From assembly GCA_015680685.1 (NCBI GenBank), contig MNCI01009116.1, positions 108,444 to 172,443 of the forward strand: DNA of 64,000 nt. Reading direction: 5' to 3'. The position numbers were made by a program, and so were the translations under genes. Positions 11,853 to 21,674 of the stretch are shown one piece after another (within the stretch, counting starts at the first letter, position 1; every line of letters starts with the position of its first letter). Below the pieces are notes generated by a model. The model ran no database searches and was not told where the DNA came from. It saw nothing but the letters and a program-made list of their open reading frames with translations. Origin of the DNA: Gnetum montanum. Lineage: Eukaryota; Streptophyta; Gnetopsida; Gnetales; Gnetaceae.

Positions 11853-12684
11853 ATCATGAACCACAAACCAACACCAATATAAAATTTTAAGCTTGAGCAC
11901 ACTTGTGTGTTTTGTGTAAGAGCTCACTTGAACAAGAAAGAAAATTTCTTAAATCAACCAATTTTTGAACCACTTGATCATTTTTGTTTTAGGTAGATGA
12001 CACTTAATTATGTCACCTACTTGTGCTAACTTTTCCTCTAACCAACAAACTCAAGAGGCATATAAACCCCTTTTTACTTAACTTAGACAATATATCTGTA
12101 AGTAATCTACTTATAGCAATTGTTCATATAATTGGATCCTCCACAAGAGTAGGACTAGGATTTGTTCACTTGTCTTTAGTCATTTCCTCTAAATTTTTAC
12201 ATCTTCACTTAATAAACATTCACATCTTTGTGTACATGACTATCTAATTTGTCATCTCCCATTGATCCATGGTGAAGATTAGAACTAGGAGACTTACCAA
12301 GATTCTAACATCCTTTGTTCCTCTTATTTATCATAACATCACACAAATCACAAACAACAAAGCATGATCATGAACCATAAACCAACACTAGCCTCAAACT
12401 ACAAACCTTATATTTGATTCTAAGTGGAACAACATTGCCATGAGAAAGTACAATTCAGCATTACCCAAGAGTCCCAAAGTAGCCAAAATTTTTAAAGCAG
12501 GCTTAAGGTGGACTATACCTTAATGTCCTCAAGAAACTACGAGTGCAACATAGGTACACAACTCACATGTCACATGTTAGTCTAGGGTTAGAAGCATTAA
12601 GAGGATGCCTTCATAATAATAGAAGTGGTTGAACCAATGGCAAGCTTGCATATCAATGTGTTGCAGCACATAAAGAAATCAAGG
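11853..12684. other. Unassigned AT-rich segment
   Basis: No family landmark, open frame or structural RNA is recognised. A 22-bp phrase beginning ATCATGAACCA and ending AACCAACAC occurs at 11853-11874, directly after the E2 LTR, and again with one mismatch at 12367-12388. It may be old flanking DNA or an unrecognised insertion. Confidence 0.4.
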
Positions 12685-13645
12685 TGATGAAGCATTGATT
12701 GGTTACATTGACACAACCATGTCAAGGTAGATGCCTTGATGCATCTGTCTGCAAAAAGTTAATTTTTTGTCCACCAATGATATCGTAGCTACAATAGCGT
12801 ATCTACGATGTCATAGATGCGATATCGTATCCATGATATGTCATTGTATCACCAATATCATGGGATGGGTGCCTACTTATAAATACAGCACTTGGGTGCA
12901 CAATCTAGAGAACTTTTATTCCACCCTTAGGTAGATTCTTGCAGTTTCATTTTATAGTTTTAGCGATAGAGTGAATGCCCATAGTATGGTGTTCAGCAAC
13001 TGTACAGAATCTTTATTTGAGAGAAGTGTACTTGAGCATAGTTCATGTCTAGAAATAGAGATCAAGATTACTTTTCTTCATTGTAACATCCACTTAGTTT
13101 TACTATTTTATTTAGCATAGTTTTTTACTATTTTCTTAGTTTAATCATTTACATTTTCATGTACTTTACTTTCTTGTTCATTAGTAAAGCGAAATGAGTA
13201 CAACTGGTTTTGAACATTTAAGTGTAATCGTTTGGTAATCCTAGTAGTGTTATTGCTTGGTTCTCTTAGTAGCATAATGCTTGATAACCTGGTAACAATT
13301 ACATGAGCCCAAGGTGTACGGTAAGCCAAGACTAGATGCTCATCGCTCTAGGCTAGAGTAGATTTACAATACAACCATTACTTAGATTTAGGATTAAATT
13401 TCATTCTCAATTATGTTTATCGTCAGGAGTAACATGCGCCTAACAACATCAAGTATCGTATGCCTCACTTTAGACTAAACCATATGTGACAAAGCTACCA
13501 CTAGTCCAAGTGAGAAGACAACATCCTATGATAAATTCTTAACAATCTAGATGCCACAACTAGTTCCATCCATGAAATTCAACCAAATTTTGTGTAAACA
13601 CTTGTGATTCATATGGTTTGGTATAGTGTTAGGTACTGCTAATCA
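12685..13645 (+). repeat. LTR1, plus orientation (961 bp), possible 5' LTR of H1
   Basis: It starts TGATGAAGC and ends CTAATCA, followed at once by a tRNA-Asp-type primer site, so it is a 5' LTR. U3 carries GATATC-type units (12780-12860); TATAAATA is at 12878-12885. R-U5 has TTTGGTAATCCTAGTAG (13231) and relatives. The U3 differs from the LTR at 21675, so whether it belongs to H1 or to another, otherwise lost, element is uncertain. No polypurine tract precedes it. Confidence 0.85.
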
Positions 13646-13866
13646 TTGGCGTCATTGTCAAGGATGGTGCTAGTTATCTCAATGGTGAGTGATAGGTACC
13701 CCTACACCCAACCATACGAATCACAAGTGTTCACACATGATCTAGTTGATTTCGTGGATGGGACTAGTTGTGGCATTTAGATTGTTAAGCATTGATCATA
13801 GCACGTTGTCTTCCCACTTGGACTAGTAGTAGCTTTGTCATGTATGGTTTAGTCCAAAGTGATAGG
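13461..13866. repeat. Near-palindrome: LTR1 3' end facing inverted LTR fragment of Q
   Basis: The last ~185 bp of LTR1 (13461-13645) and the inverted LTR fragment 13686-13866 are reverse complements over essentially their full length with scattered mismatches; for example ACTAGTCCAAGTG (left) faces CACTTGGACTAGT (right). The loop of about 40 bp holds the primer site. Transcription from the LTR1 TATA box would produce a long hairpin. Confidence 0.75.
13647..13664 (+). other. Primer-binding site (tRNA-Asp type) after LTR1
   Basis: TGGCGTCATTGTCAAGGA is a degraded match to the complement of the plant tRNA-Asp(GTC) 3' end (TGGCGCCGTTGCCGGGG). It lies 1 bp after the LTR, as expected. Confidence 0.75.
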
Positions 13867-14634
13867 TTCATCTATTATGTTTTGCACTGGAGTGGTAATG
13901 GGTGTTGGCTCTTGTGTAGGATTGAAAAACATTGTTTTAGTAAGGAATGGTGTTGCACTAGGTTGGCCTTATGCTGGTTTTGATGAACTAGTAGGTCTAC
14001 ATGTTTTGTGCTCATGTGTGGAAACTATCCTAAAGAAAGTTCATTTTCAAGACCATGGTTTAGATCTATTAGAATTATCATTTACGTGTATGTTCATAGC
14101 ACAAGTGGCATTCTTCCATTAATGTTGTGATGTCAATTCTTCTTGTGTTGTTGGTGGTGAGATATGGTGGACGAAAGTATGAGAATATAGAGGATGTCGT
14201 GGAGCATAAGAGGTTTGAGATGGTGATCCCATAGGAGATGCTACGGGTTGATGACATTCGATAGAGTGATAGTAGTGATTTGAGGTAGAGGAATTAGGAG
14301 CAGTCGGGGAAATAGGTTGTTGAACATAATATCCATGTGGGTTCAACTATCAATGGGTAATATTGGCTCGATGATGGCATCTCCCATAATTGTGGGTTTT
14401 GCAACTACAATTGATAGTGATTTTGAGGCTGATAAGAAGTCCCACTACAATAGTATGATTGGTTGTAGGGCTGTCTATAATTACCTTGTGAGTAAGGTAA
14501 TTTCCTAGGTATTTGCTTTTGTACGAACTTAGGATTCAAAGAAAAAACCCAATACTTGTGTACATGTCACATCCATCATCCTCTTCTGTGGTTGAGTCTA
14601 TAGCCTCTTCTACTACAATTGTTTTCCCTTTTTG
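13683..14634 (-). mobile_element. Q: inverted fragment (LTR 3' part plus gag C-terminus)
   Basis: 13683-13866 is the 3' portion of a minus-strand LTR, truncated internally. 13867 to about 14600 encodes, on the minus strand, a proline/serine/histidine-rich gag tail containing Gly-Tyr-Tyr-Val-Gln-Gln-Pro (about 14310-14340), a phrase also found in the M and H2 gag tails. The remainder of the element is missing. It ends where plus-strand integrase sequence of H1 starts. Confidence 0.65.
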
Positions 14635-14880
14635 TCAAAAAGTGCCATGACCTTAGAATTAGGAAAGTCAAATTTCAACCAGAAGATAAGACCCTCTATT
14701 GGAACCCCACACATGTACCTCAATGAACTAAGTTCCATACATTGTGGGAAGGACCTTATATCATTTATGAAACTTTTGCTTCTAGGGGCATGATGATTTA
14801 CAAACCTGAGAGCCCAAACAAGAAGTAACTAGTCAACATACAATAAGTCAAACCTTGCCAAGAGCCTAAGTAAGCCAGTG
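14635..14880 (+). pseudogene. pol: Integrase C-terminal remnant of H1
   Basis: The frame includes Lys-Val-Lys-Phe-Gln-Pro-like codons near 14664 and the phrase for Leu-Trp-Glu-Gly-Pro-Tyr near 14738. It aligns closely with the pol ends of H2 (about 42570-42830) and H3 (about 52370-52630). All upstream pol domains and gag are missing from H1; this remnant begins immediately after fragment Q. Confidence 0.7.
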
Positions 14881-16002
14881 CAACAAATGCCTCATCGAAT
14901 GGACAACCATGCTCAATCTTTTGGATCTTCTCCTTTCAACTTAGTCATGAAGGAGATGGCCATCCATGCTAACTATATAAGCAACTCCTTAGTTGTTCAT
15001 ATTTTTTTTTTCACATTTTTGTTTTACACATTGTTATTTTTACAACTTTTTATTTTACACATTCTTTATCTTACACCTTTTTTTTACGTTATTAATTGTT
15101 TCAAAATTTTTGTTTTATAACCATCAATAGTACATTTTATTTTTCTTAAATATTTTACAATTTTTCATATATTTTTCTTTATTTTAGATGTGATTTTCTT
15201 ATTGTGTTTTAATAATAATAATAACTTGCCTTATTACCAACTAGATACAATGTGATTTGTTTGATGTGGGCATGTGCTATCTAGTTATTTGATTGTTGGG
15301 GTTTGGATTCTAGCTTTGAATTTTGTTACTAATAACTAGGACATGGTTTCTTTTTCATGAAACAAGCAGTGAGTCCACAACATTCACCCATCCACAAACT
15401 CTATGGTTTTCCTTATTCTAGAAGTATCATGTTCCTTTTTCATTATTAAAACTTTAACGAACTTGTGACCTTGGTAGTTTCCGGATAGGAAAGGATTTAA
15501 AGGTTTAAATAGGGTGTTACTTCAAGGGGACTTGGTACTCTTTATGTCTTTCTACTTACTTGGGTGCATGTGTGTTTTCATGGATTTGTTACCATTTAAT
15601 GTTAACTAATAACAGTAAGTTAAATAAGTCTTTGCATTGCATGGTTTCCATCATAAAACTAAATGATGGGAATTCAAAGCACACCCATTAGACAAAATAA
15701 ACAGGATACAAGCATTGGTTATGGAACTAGAAAGACATGTTACCCATGCCTAAAGGTCCCCTCTAACTAAGGCATTTCTCACTTCTTACCTCTCTTTTCT
15801 TCTTAAATAAGAAACAGTGGTTGTTTTGTGGGAGCACTCTTATGTCTCAAGGGGGTGGACTAGTCTTAGAATGATAATGTGAAGTCACTGAATGTGGTTG
15901 GTTTTGGTCTAGACTAAGGATGGATTTTATTAGGTTATTTAACCACAAAAATTTACAAGGGGCTTTATGTGACCTTAATTGGGAACTCCATTTAATACAC
16001 GT
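14881..16002 (+). other. Post-pol spacer of H1, left part
   Basis: It is closely similar to 42830-43920 of H2 (T-rich start, GTGTTACTTCAAGGGGACTT at about 15511, AGAAAGACATGTTACCCATG at about 15731). It stops at 16002 and continues at 20743 after element M, with the 5-bp CACGT/CACGC duplication. No gene is seen. Confidence 0.8.
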
Positions 16003-16368
16003 TGATGAGCGAAGAGGTACCCCTACGCCCAACCATACGAATATGAGCATTCACGCACGATCCGGTTGAACTCCGCGGACAGGCTAGTTGTGGTATCTAG
16101 ATAGTTACACGTTGATCGCAGTTTGCTGTCTTCCCACCTAGACTAGTATTTTCTTTGTCACGTATGGTTTAGTCCAGAGTGAGGCGTAATACTACTCCTA
16201 GAGACAATGGAAGATAATATTTATTAAGCTAATGAGCAATAGGAAATGAAGTCTAAGCTAGCCTAAGTGTGATGAGTATCCATTCCTTAATCATCCGCAC
16301 ACATCTTGGACCTCATGCACGACTACTACTGGGATTACCAAGCGTAGATCCTAGGTACGCTGCTGGGT
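16003..16368 (-). repeat. 3' LTR remnant of M (last 366 bp)
   Basis: It matches 19960 to about 20335 of the 5' LTR of M with few changes, starting TGATGAGCGAAGAGGTACCC. The U3, TATA box and much of R are gone. The close match to the 5' LTR suggests M is younger than its host. Confidence 0.85.
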
Positions 16369-16807
16369 TACCATCGCTTCCAGGAACCCAATGTGGCTCC
16401 TCCATGGGTGCCTTTCCTTTGTCCTGTGCATCAGGCTTCTGAGATAGATACCGTTGAAGAAGTACCTAACATTTCTTCTCTTCTATTTGAGGGTTATGAG
16501 CCGTCCATACTGATGTTCCAATGTTTGATGGAGTTAGCACTTTTCATGAACACGGTAGCTACAGGAACACTTGATTGGCCTTGACATGCCATGCCACAAT
16601 AGCCATCGTTCCTCTTCATAGGCTCGGGCCCTGACCTTTACTCCCTTTTCTTGGATAGATGATGCAGTAACAGGAGTTTCATGATGCATACTAAATGATT
16701 GCCTTCTGCTCTGCATGTTTTGCATGAGGTCCTTGGCCTTTGCCTCCCCCAGGTCATTCGGTTGCACCTTGCAAAGGTCCTCCTTGTTGTCTTCTTTTAG
16801 GGGCCAT
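16369..16807 (-). pseudogene. ORF3 remnant of M (both ends kept, middle deleted)
   Basis: The ATG at 16807 opens the same basic N-terminus as E1 ORF3 (Met-Ala-Pro-Lys-Arg). After about 70 codons the sequence jumps to the ORF3 C-terminus: the phrase for Thr-Pro-Ser-Asn-Ile-Gly near 16525 matches E1 near 5038, and Lys-Gly-Lys-x-Pro-Met matches E1 near 5157. About 2.2 kb, including the PF20167-like domain and coiled coil, is missing. The codon before the ATG reads ATTG where E1, E2 and H3 have CAG. The remnant then runs into the LTR. Confidence 0.65.
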
Positions 16808-18163
16808 CAATAATCACACAAAGATCAATTATTAGGAAGGTTATCTGAAAAAGTTCAATGATTTCATACCTTACTCATTGCCTTTAATAAATGCTGAATT
16901 CTTTACTTAGTATGATTTTAAAGTTAGATATTTTTCAAGGAAGGTTCCCTAAAAGTTTAATGTCGGACCTGGTTTTGAGATACATTTGATAAAATAATGA
17001 CAAAGGAAAGAATAGGTTTGGCAATGAAATACTCGGAGGGTATAAGATGATGTGGTGGTGTGCAACAAGTACAAATTACAAAAGTCACGTAAGTGGATCC
17101 TCCCCAAAGCAGGTTCCAACCTATATGCCCTTGCGTAACCACATCTTAAGATGTCCATAGGCATTAGAAGGGTTAAATGTAATCTATACTAATGCAACAA
17201 AACACACACGTGTTAATACCACCGTGATGAGGTATGAATTCAATGCTATACAAGACATGAGTCACAAATACATGAACAGTGAGATGGAATGAATCGGAGA
17301 AGGGATTGCAGAGATTGGGACGTGAGGTAATTGACTCAGGGCACAATGAATCCTACGTGTAAAGCATGATTAACGTGTCATTAACCCATCGTTCCAAGAT
17401 CAGGACCAAGTCCATTCCTCTAATCAGTGACATCACATTGTTTCATCCCATGATGAGCAACTATGAGAGTACCATAACAACAAGGCATACGGTAACTTGG
17501 CGTTTCGTTCAAGGGAGGAGTGATTTTTTGTTTTGTGGCACTTCCTTTGTCTTCTTTTTTGCTCTTTTCTTCTTCTTTTTTTCTTTTTTCCACTTCACTG
17601 ATTCCAGAGAAATCACCAACCTTCAGGCATGGGTGCATGTCTTTCTAGTGGAACCCCCTAGAATAGTATTTGATTTTTGAGTGCCCTTTTGATTACTCTT
17701 ACTCCCATTTTTCATTAGATCTACAAGGATCTTAGTACAACCACGTTGCATGATAACTCCCACAGACATCACCAAAGAGAATCCGCAAGTCCCCTTGATG
17801 TCACACCCTAATCATTTCCTCTTGGTCCATCCTTCTTCATTCATGGTACAATGAACATAAGATTAATTTTAAGTTTTTAAGAATTTCAAGAATATCACTG
17901 TACCCTCAAGCAAAACCTCTTATTTGTAGAGTGGATGCGTGGGTGTAGTGGGCTCACTGTCCAAATAATTGATCACTGAGACTTGATAGCATAGAACAAC
18001 ACCTCAACCAACGAGTCACATGAGTGTTTTATTCATGGATGAGATTACTTAGATAAGAAGATAAAAAGACAAAAAGATAAAATAATAGATTAAAAGGTGA
18101 AAAACTGGAAAAAAAAAGTTGAAAAATTAAAGAAATGGAAAAAAAATTATTAATTCTATGTTG
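16808..18163 (-). other. Non-coding spacer of M
   Basis: It is an inverted relative of 405-2412 in E1. Around 16955-17000 it lacks about 650 bp of the E1 spacer (E1 about 1615-2260), the part that holds the GATATC cluster and TATA box. Open frames such as 17366-17680 (+) are also present in E1 on the opposite strand and look like chance frames. Confidence 0.7.
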
Positions 18164-19940
18164 TTAGAATGGAGGATACCCCCCATAACTAAATGGTTGA
18201 GCATGGCTAGAATTAATAAATGGAAGGTGGGGATCCTTGCATGTTGGAAATATTGGGACCTGGTCATACTTACCCCTTTGGGGTTCACACACTTGATTAG
18301 GGTTGACATAGTGGGGCAAGTTATATGATGTTGTTAATTTATAAGGAGTTGACTCACTATGGTATTTGCGACCGTAAGATGGTATGCAAGGATCAACATG
18401 TCTCCCCATGTGGCAATATTCATTAGGCCCCATGGTTGTTGGAGTATTGAGTGGTGGCCTTGATAAGGTAACATGAGCCTTTGGGTTCAAAGAGGAAGAT
18501 GCATCATAGCGTTGGACTTGTGCTGAGTTGGTGGATGTAGTGGTTTCTGAACTGTGGTGTCCCTTTGGATGGTCACATCTAAAGAAGGGACACCTTTGAT
18601 GTTGTGAAGGACCTCCACTACTATTGACAATAGCAGCACAAGTAACGTTTGTGGGTTGGTGCTATGGTGCAAAATCTTCTGGCATAGCTGGCGGTGATGT
18701 AGGAGGGGGTGAAGCATGAGAATATTGAGGTTGAGAAGAAGTGTAAGTCACATGAGGTGGTGATCTTGTTGGAGAGGACATGGGTGGATAGTACTTGGGA
18801 GAATGATAATGATGAGGTGAGGTAGAGGACGCTGATCCCATTGGAGAAACAAGGTGTTGAACATAATAAGCATTTGGTGCTGCAACATACGAAGGGTATG
18901 GTCTAGTTGGCGGTGGCCTCCCCCACGACTAAGGTTTTTGCCACTATGGTTGGACCCAGTATTTTTGTATGAACTCTGGATGTAACATTTCTTCCCAATG
19001 CTCATGTAAATGTGACAAAATTGGACATTGTCCTTTGGGGTGATCGTACAAGCAAATATTACATTGATACGTATGATTGGTAGTTGATTTCTTATCCTTA
19101 TTCTCTTCAACCCTTCTTTCTGATTGTCGCGTGGTGTCTTGTCTTGTTTCTCGATTTGGCATAGTTNNNNNNNNNNNNNNNNNNNNNNNNNNNNNNNNNN
19201 NNNNNNNNNNNNNNNNNNNNNNNNNNNNNNNNNNNNNNNNNNNNNNNNNNNNNNNNNNNNNNNNNNNNNNNNNNNNNNNNNNNNNNNNNNNNNNNNNNNN
19301 NNNNNNNNNNNNNNNNNNNNNNNNNNNNNNNNNNNNNNNNNNNNNNNNNNNNNNNNNNNNNNNNNNNNNNNNNNNNNNNNNNNNNNNNNNNNNNNNNNNN
19401 NNNNNNNNNNNNNNNNNNNNNNNNNNNNNNNNNNNNNNNNNNNNNNNNNNNNNNNNNNNNNNNNNNNNNNNNNNNNNNNNNNNNNNNNNNNNNNNNNNNN
19501 NNNNNNNNNNNNNNNNNNNNNNNNNNNNNNNNNNNNNNNNNNNNNNNNNNNNNNNNNNNNNNNNNNNNNNNNNNNNNNNNNNNNNNNNNNNNNNNNNNNN
19601 NNNNNNNNNNNNNNNNNNNNNNNNNNNNNNNNNNNNNNNNNNNNNNNNNNNNNNNNNNNNNNNNNNNNNNNNNNNNNNNNNNNNNNNNNNNNNNNNNNNN
19701 NNNNNNNNNNNNNNNNNNNNNNNNNNNNNNTTTATGTTTATAAGAAACCCCCACCCCGGGTTGCGTACTCCAATCTTCATTGTCATAATATTCGTTGGTT
19801 CTCCAATGAATTACCTCACTAGATGTGGCATTATTATAGTCTTCTAGGAGAGACTTGGTTGTGAATTTGTGTGTGATTTTAATTGAATTTAATTTAATTT
19901 CTTTTCTAAAGGATATATCATTAATTCCTATACAGCACCA
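18164..19940 (-). pseudogene. gag: gag of M (gap-interrupted; zinc knuckle and proline-rich tail)
   Basis: The visible C-terminal part has a zinc knuckle Cys-x2-Cys-x3-His-x4-Cys with Asp-His-Pro-Lys-Gly-Gln-Cys (about 19023-19061), then a Pro/Ser/Tyr/His-rich tail. A second Cys/His cluster containing Arg-Cys-Asp-His-Pro-Lys-Gly-His-His is encoded at about 18555-18595. The frame closes with Tyr-Pro-Pro-Phe-stop at 18164. 564 Ns (19167-19730) hide most of the N-terminal half. From primer site to zinc knuckle is only about 0.9 kb against about 1.9 kb in H3, so gag is internally shortened or the gap is undersized. A frameshift separates the knuckle from the tail. Confidence 0.65.
19167..19730. 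other. Assembly gap (564 N)
   Basis: A run of Ns lies inside the gag of M. Frames reported across it carry no information. Confidence 1.
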
Positions 19941-19942
19941 TC

Positions 19943-19958
19943 CCTGGCAACGGTGCCA
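19943..19958 (-). other. Primer-binding site of M (tRNA-Asp)
   Basis: On the minus strand it reads TGGCACCGTTGCCAGG, one base after the LTR end. This is the best-preserved match in the window to the complement of the plant tRNA-Asp(GTC) 3' end (TGGCGCCGTTGCCGGG). Confidence 0.85.
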
Positions 19959-19959
19959 A

Positions 19960-20742
19960 TGATGAGCGGCGAGGTACCCCTACGCCCAACCATACGAATA
20001 CGAGCGTTCATGCATGATCCGGTCGAACTCCGCCGATAGGCTAGTTGTGATATCTAGATAGTTACACGTTGATCGTAGTTTGCTATCTTCCCACCTGGAC
20101 TAGTATTTGCTTTGTCATGTATAGTTTAGTCCAGAGTGAGGCGTATGATGTGATCCTAAATTAATGGAAGATAATATTAATTAAACTAATGAGCAATAGG
20201 AAATGAAGTCTAAGCTAGCCTAATTGCGATGAGTATCTGTTCCTTAATCATCCGCACACATCTTGGACCTCGTGCATGACTAGTACTGGGATTACCGAGC
20301 ATAGATCCTAGGTACGTTGCTGGTTTACCAAGTAGTCACACTTAAATGCTTGTGATTAAGTCGTACTCATTCCACATTTAACAACAGGAATAGCAAATGA
20401 TGATAAATAAATATTAACTAAGAAAGCAATAAATAACAAAAATAATTAACAATTAAACTAAGTGAATGCTGCAATGATGAAGTAATCTCGATCTTTATTG
20501 TCGATCATGTGTGTGTCCAAGTATGTCACACTCGAATAAAGGTTCTATACAATTACAAGCATCACACCGTGGGCATGCACTGGGAAAATAATCTAACTTC
20601 TACAAAAACAAACTGAAAGAGTCTAGCTACAAATGACAAAAGGATTTCTAAATGAGGCAGAGGGCCCTCTTATTTATAGGCCGGGATATGTGGTTGCATA
20701 AACGGGGCCCTGTCGACGCATCGACTGAATGACACTTCATCA
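19960..20742 (-). repeat. 5' LTR of M (783 bp)
   Basis: The plus strand runs TGATGAGCGG to TTCATCA. On the minus strand U3 is short, with GTCGATGCGTCGACAGGG (about 20711-20728), then TATAAATA (plus-strand TATTTATA at 20671-20678). The U5 end has the conserved GTATGGTTGGGCGTAGGGGT phrase. Confidence 0.9.
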
Positions 20743-21674
20743 CACGCTCTCTCATCCATCTATGCTTTCCATGTCTCACCTCACTATTAGTGTTCATGTT
20801 CTTGTTTGATGTCTTGGTTTGATGTGTTGAAATTCTTAGGTAGTTTCTTCTGGGTTTTCATACTTAACTTTCCATAACCATTAATCATTCATGAGGCCCA
20901 CAAACTCCTTGGTTTGAAGTTATCCAAGGGTAATAAAGGGCATGTGCTTGCATTGGGGAGGACCCACTTGCATACCTTTTGGTTGGGTTAGCTAAGTTCT
21001 TTATCCTTCGACATCCTCACAATCAAATCCTTTTGTGAGCCCCATCAATGACATCCAATTGTTCGCATCTTCACAATGTTTTTCAATGAAATCATTTTTT
21101 TATTGTTGTGAATTCTTAAAGCCTCTTTAAGAATTTCATCACATTCAGACATTTCAAAATTTGATAATGGACTGCTTATCCATTTCATCGTATTTTTTAG
21201 TCTTCCTATTAATACTACTAAAGGAATCAATCCACCATAATCAAAACCTAACTAAGTGTAACCACTTACAAGAGAAGGTACTTAAAGGCTATATGTTACA
21301 CATTGTACACTAATCTGTGATTTTGTTGGATTGTAGTGAAAAGCATGGATTGGAAGCAGGATTGCCTTCACCAAAGAATAAGAAGAAGCACCATGTGATG
21401 TGGATCCTTAATGATCATTGAATCTTCTCCCTTGATCTTTAGTTTTCAGAGGAGTTGGATGTCAGTTTTGTCCAAGGTGTTCAATTCTATTATCATCAAC
21501 ACCCAATTTTGTAAAAGATTATAAATCCATACACTTGGGCACTTAAAGTCTATCTATTCCATTTGAGTCAGTTTACATGTCAGTCAATAATCCCATACCT
21601 TTCCAATATTTTGTAAGGAACTTGTTCTTCCTCTTGTTCACTCGAGGAAAAGTTTTCATGTAGTCATGGAGGTA
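20743..21674 (+). other. Right part of H1 spacer, with ORF3 deleted, and polypurine tract
   Basis: It continues the spacer interrupted by M. Where E2, N and H3 carry a motif-plus-TATA block and ORF3, H1 has unrelated sequence (about 21030-21240), a short stretch resembling the ORF3 leader (GTTGGATTGTAG near 21333) and then ORF3 3' flank and polypurine tract (TCATGGAGGTA, 21664-21674). The same reduced structure is present in H2 at 44210-44848, so it is a subfamily state. A small antisense frame at 21045-21230 has a relative at 44221-44406 but is simply shared non-coding sequence. Confidence 0.75.

Larger units (their letters stand above)
16003..20742 (-). mobile_element. M: non-autonomous gag/ORF3-remnant gypsy element nested in H1
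   Basis: Reading the minus strand: 5' LTR (20742-19960), primer site (19958-19943), gag (interrupted by a sequence gap), stop at 18164, spacer, ORF3 remnant (16807-16369) and a 3' LTR reduced to its last 366 bp (16368-16003). No pol is present between gag and spacer, as in E1. ORF3 keeps only its two ends. The join at about 16368 removes the ORF3 stop, polypurine tract and U3. Because target duplications survive at both ends, this last deletion must post-date insertion. Confidence 0.85.
15998..20747. other. Target-site duplication flanking M (CACGT 15998-16002, CACGC 20743-20747)
   Basis: The five bases before the TGATGAG start and after the TTCATCA end match at four of five positions. H2 reads CACAC(TCTCTCATCC) at the equivalent uninterrupted site near 43918, confirming where M went in. 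Confidence 0.8.

Noticed and set aside
17366-17680. 104-codon plus-strand frame, with relative at 955-1233 (-)
   Set aside because: Both are antisense to the elements M and E1 in their shared spacer; similarity reflects the repeated DNA.
19077-19847. Long open frames across the N run
   Set aside because: They are artefacts of 564 undefined bases.
21045-21230. 61-codon minus-strand frame with a relative at 44221-44406
   Set aside because: Both lie in the same non-coding spacer of sister elements H1 and H2. Shared ancestry of the DNA explains the similarity; there is no upstream signal or third-position bias visible.
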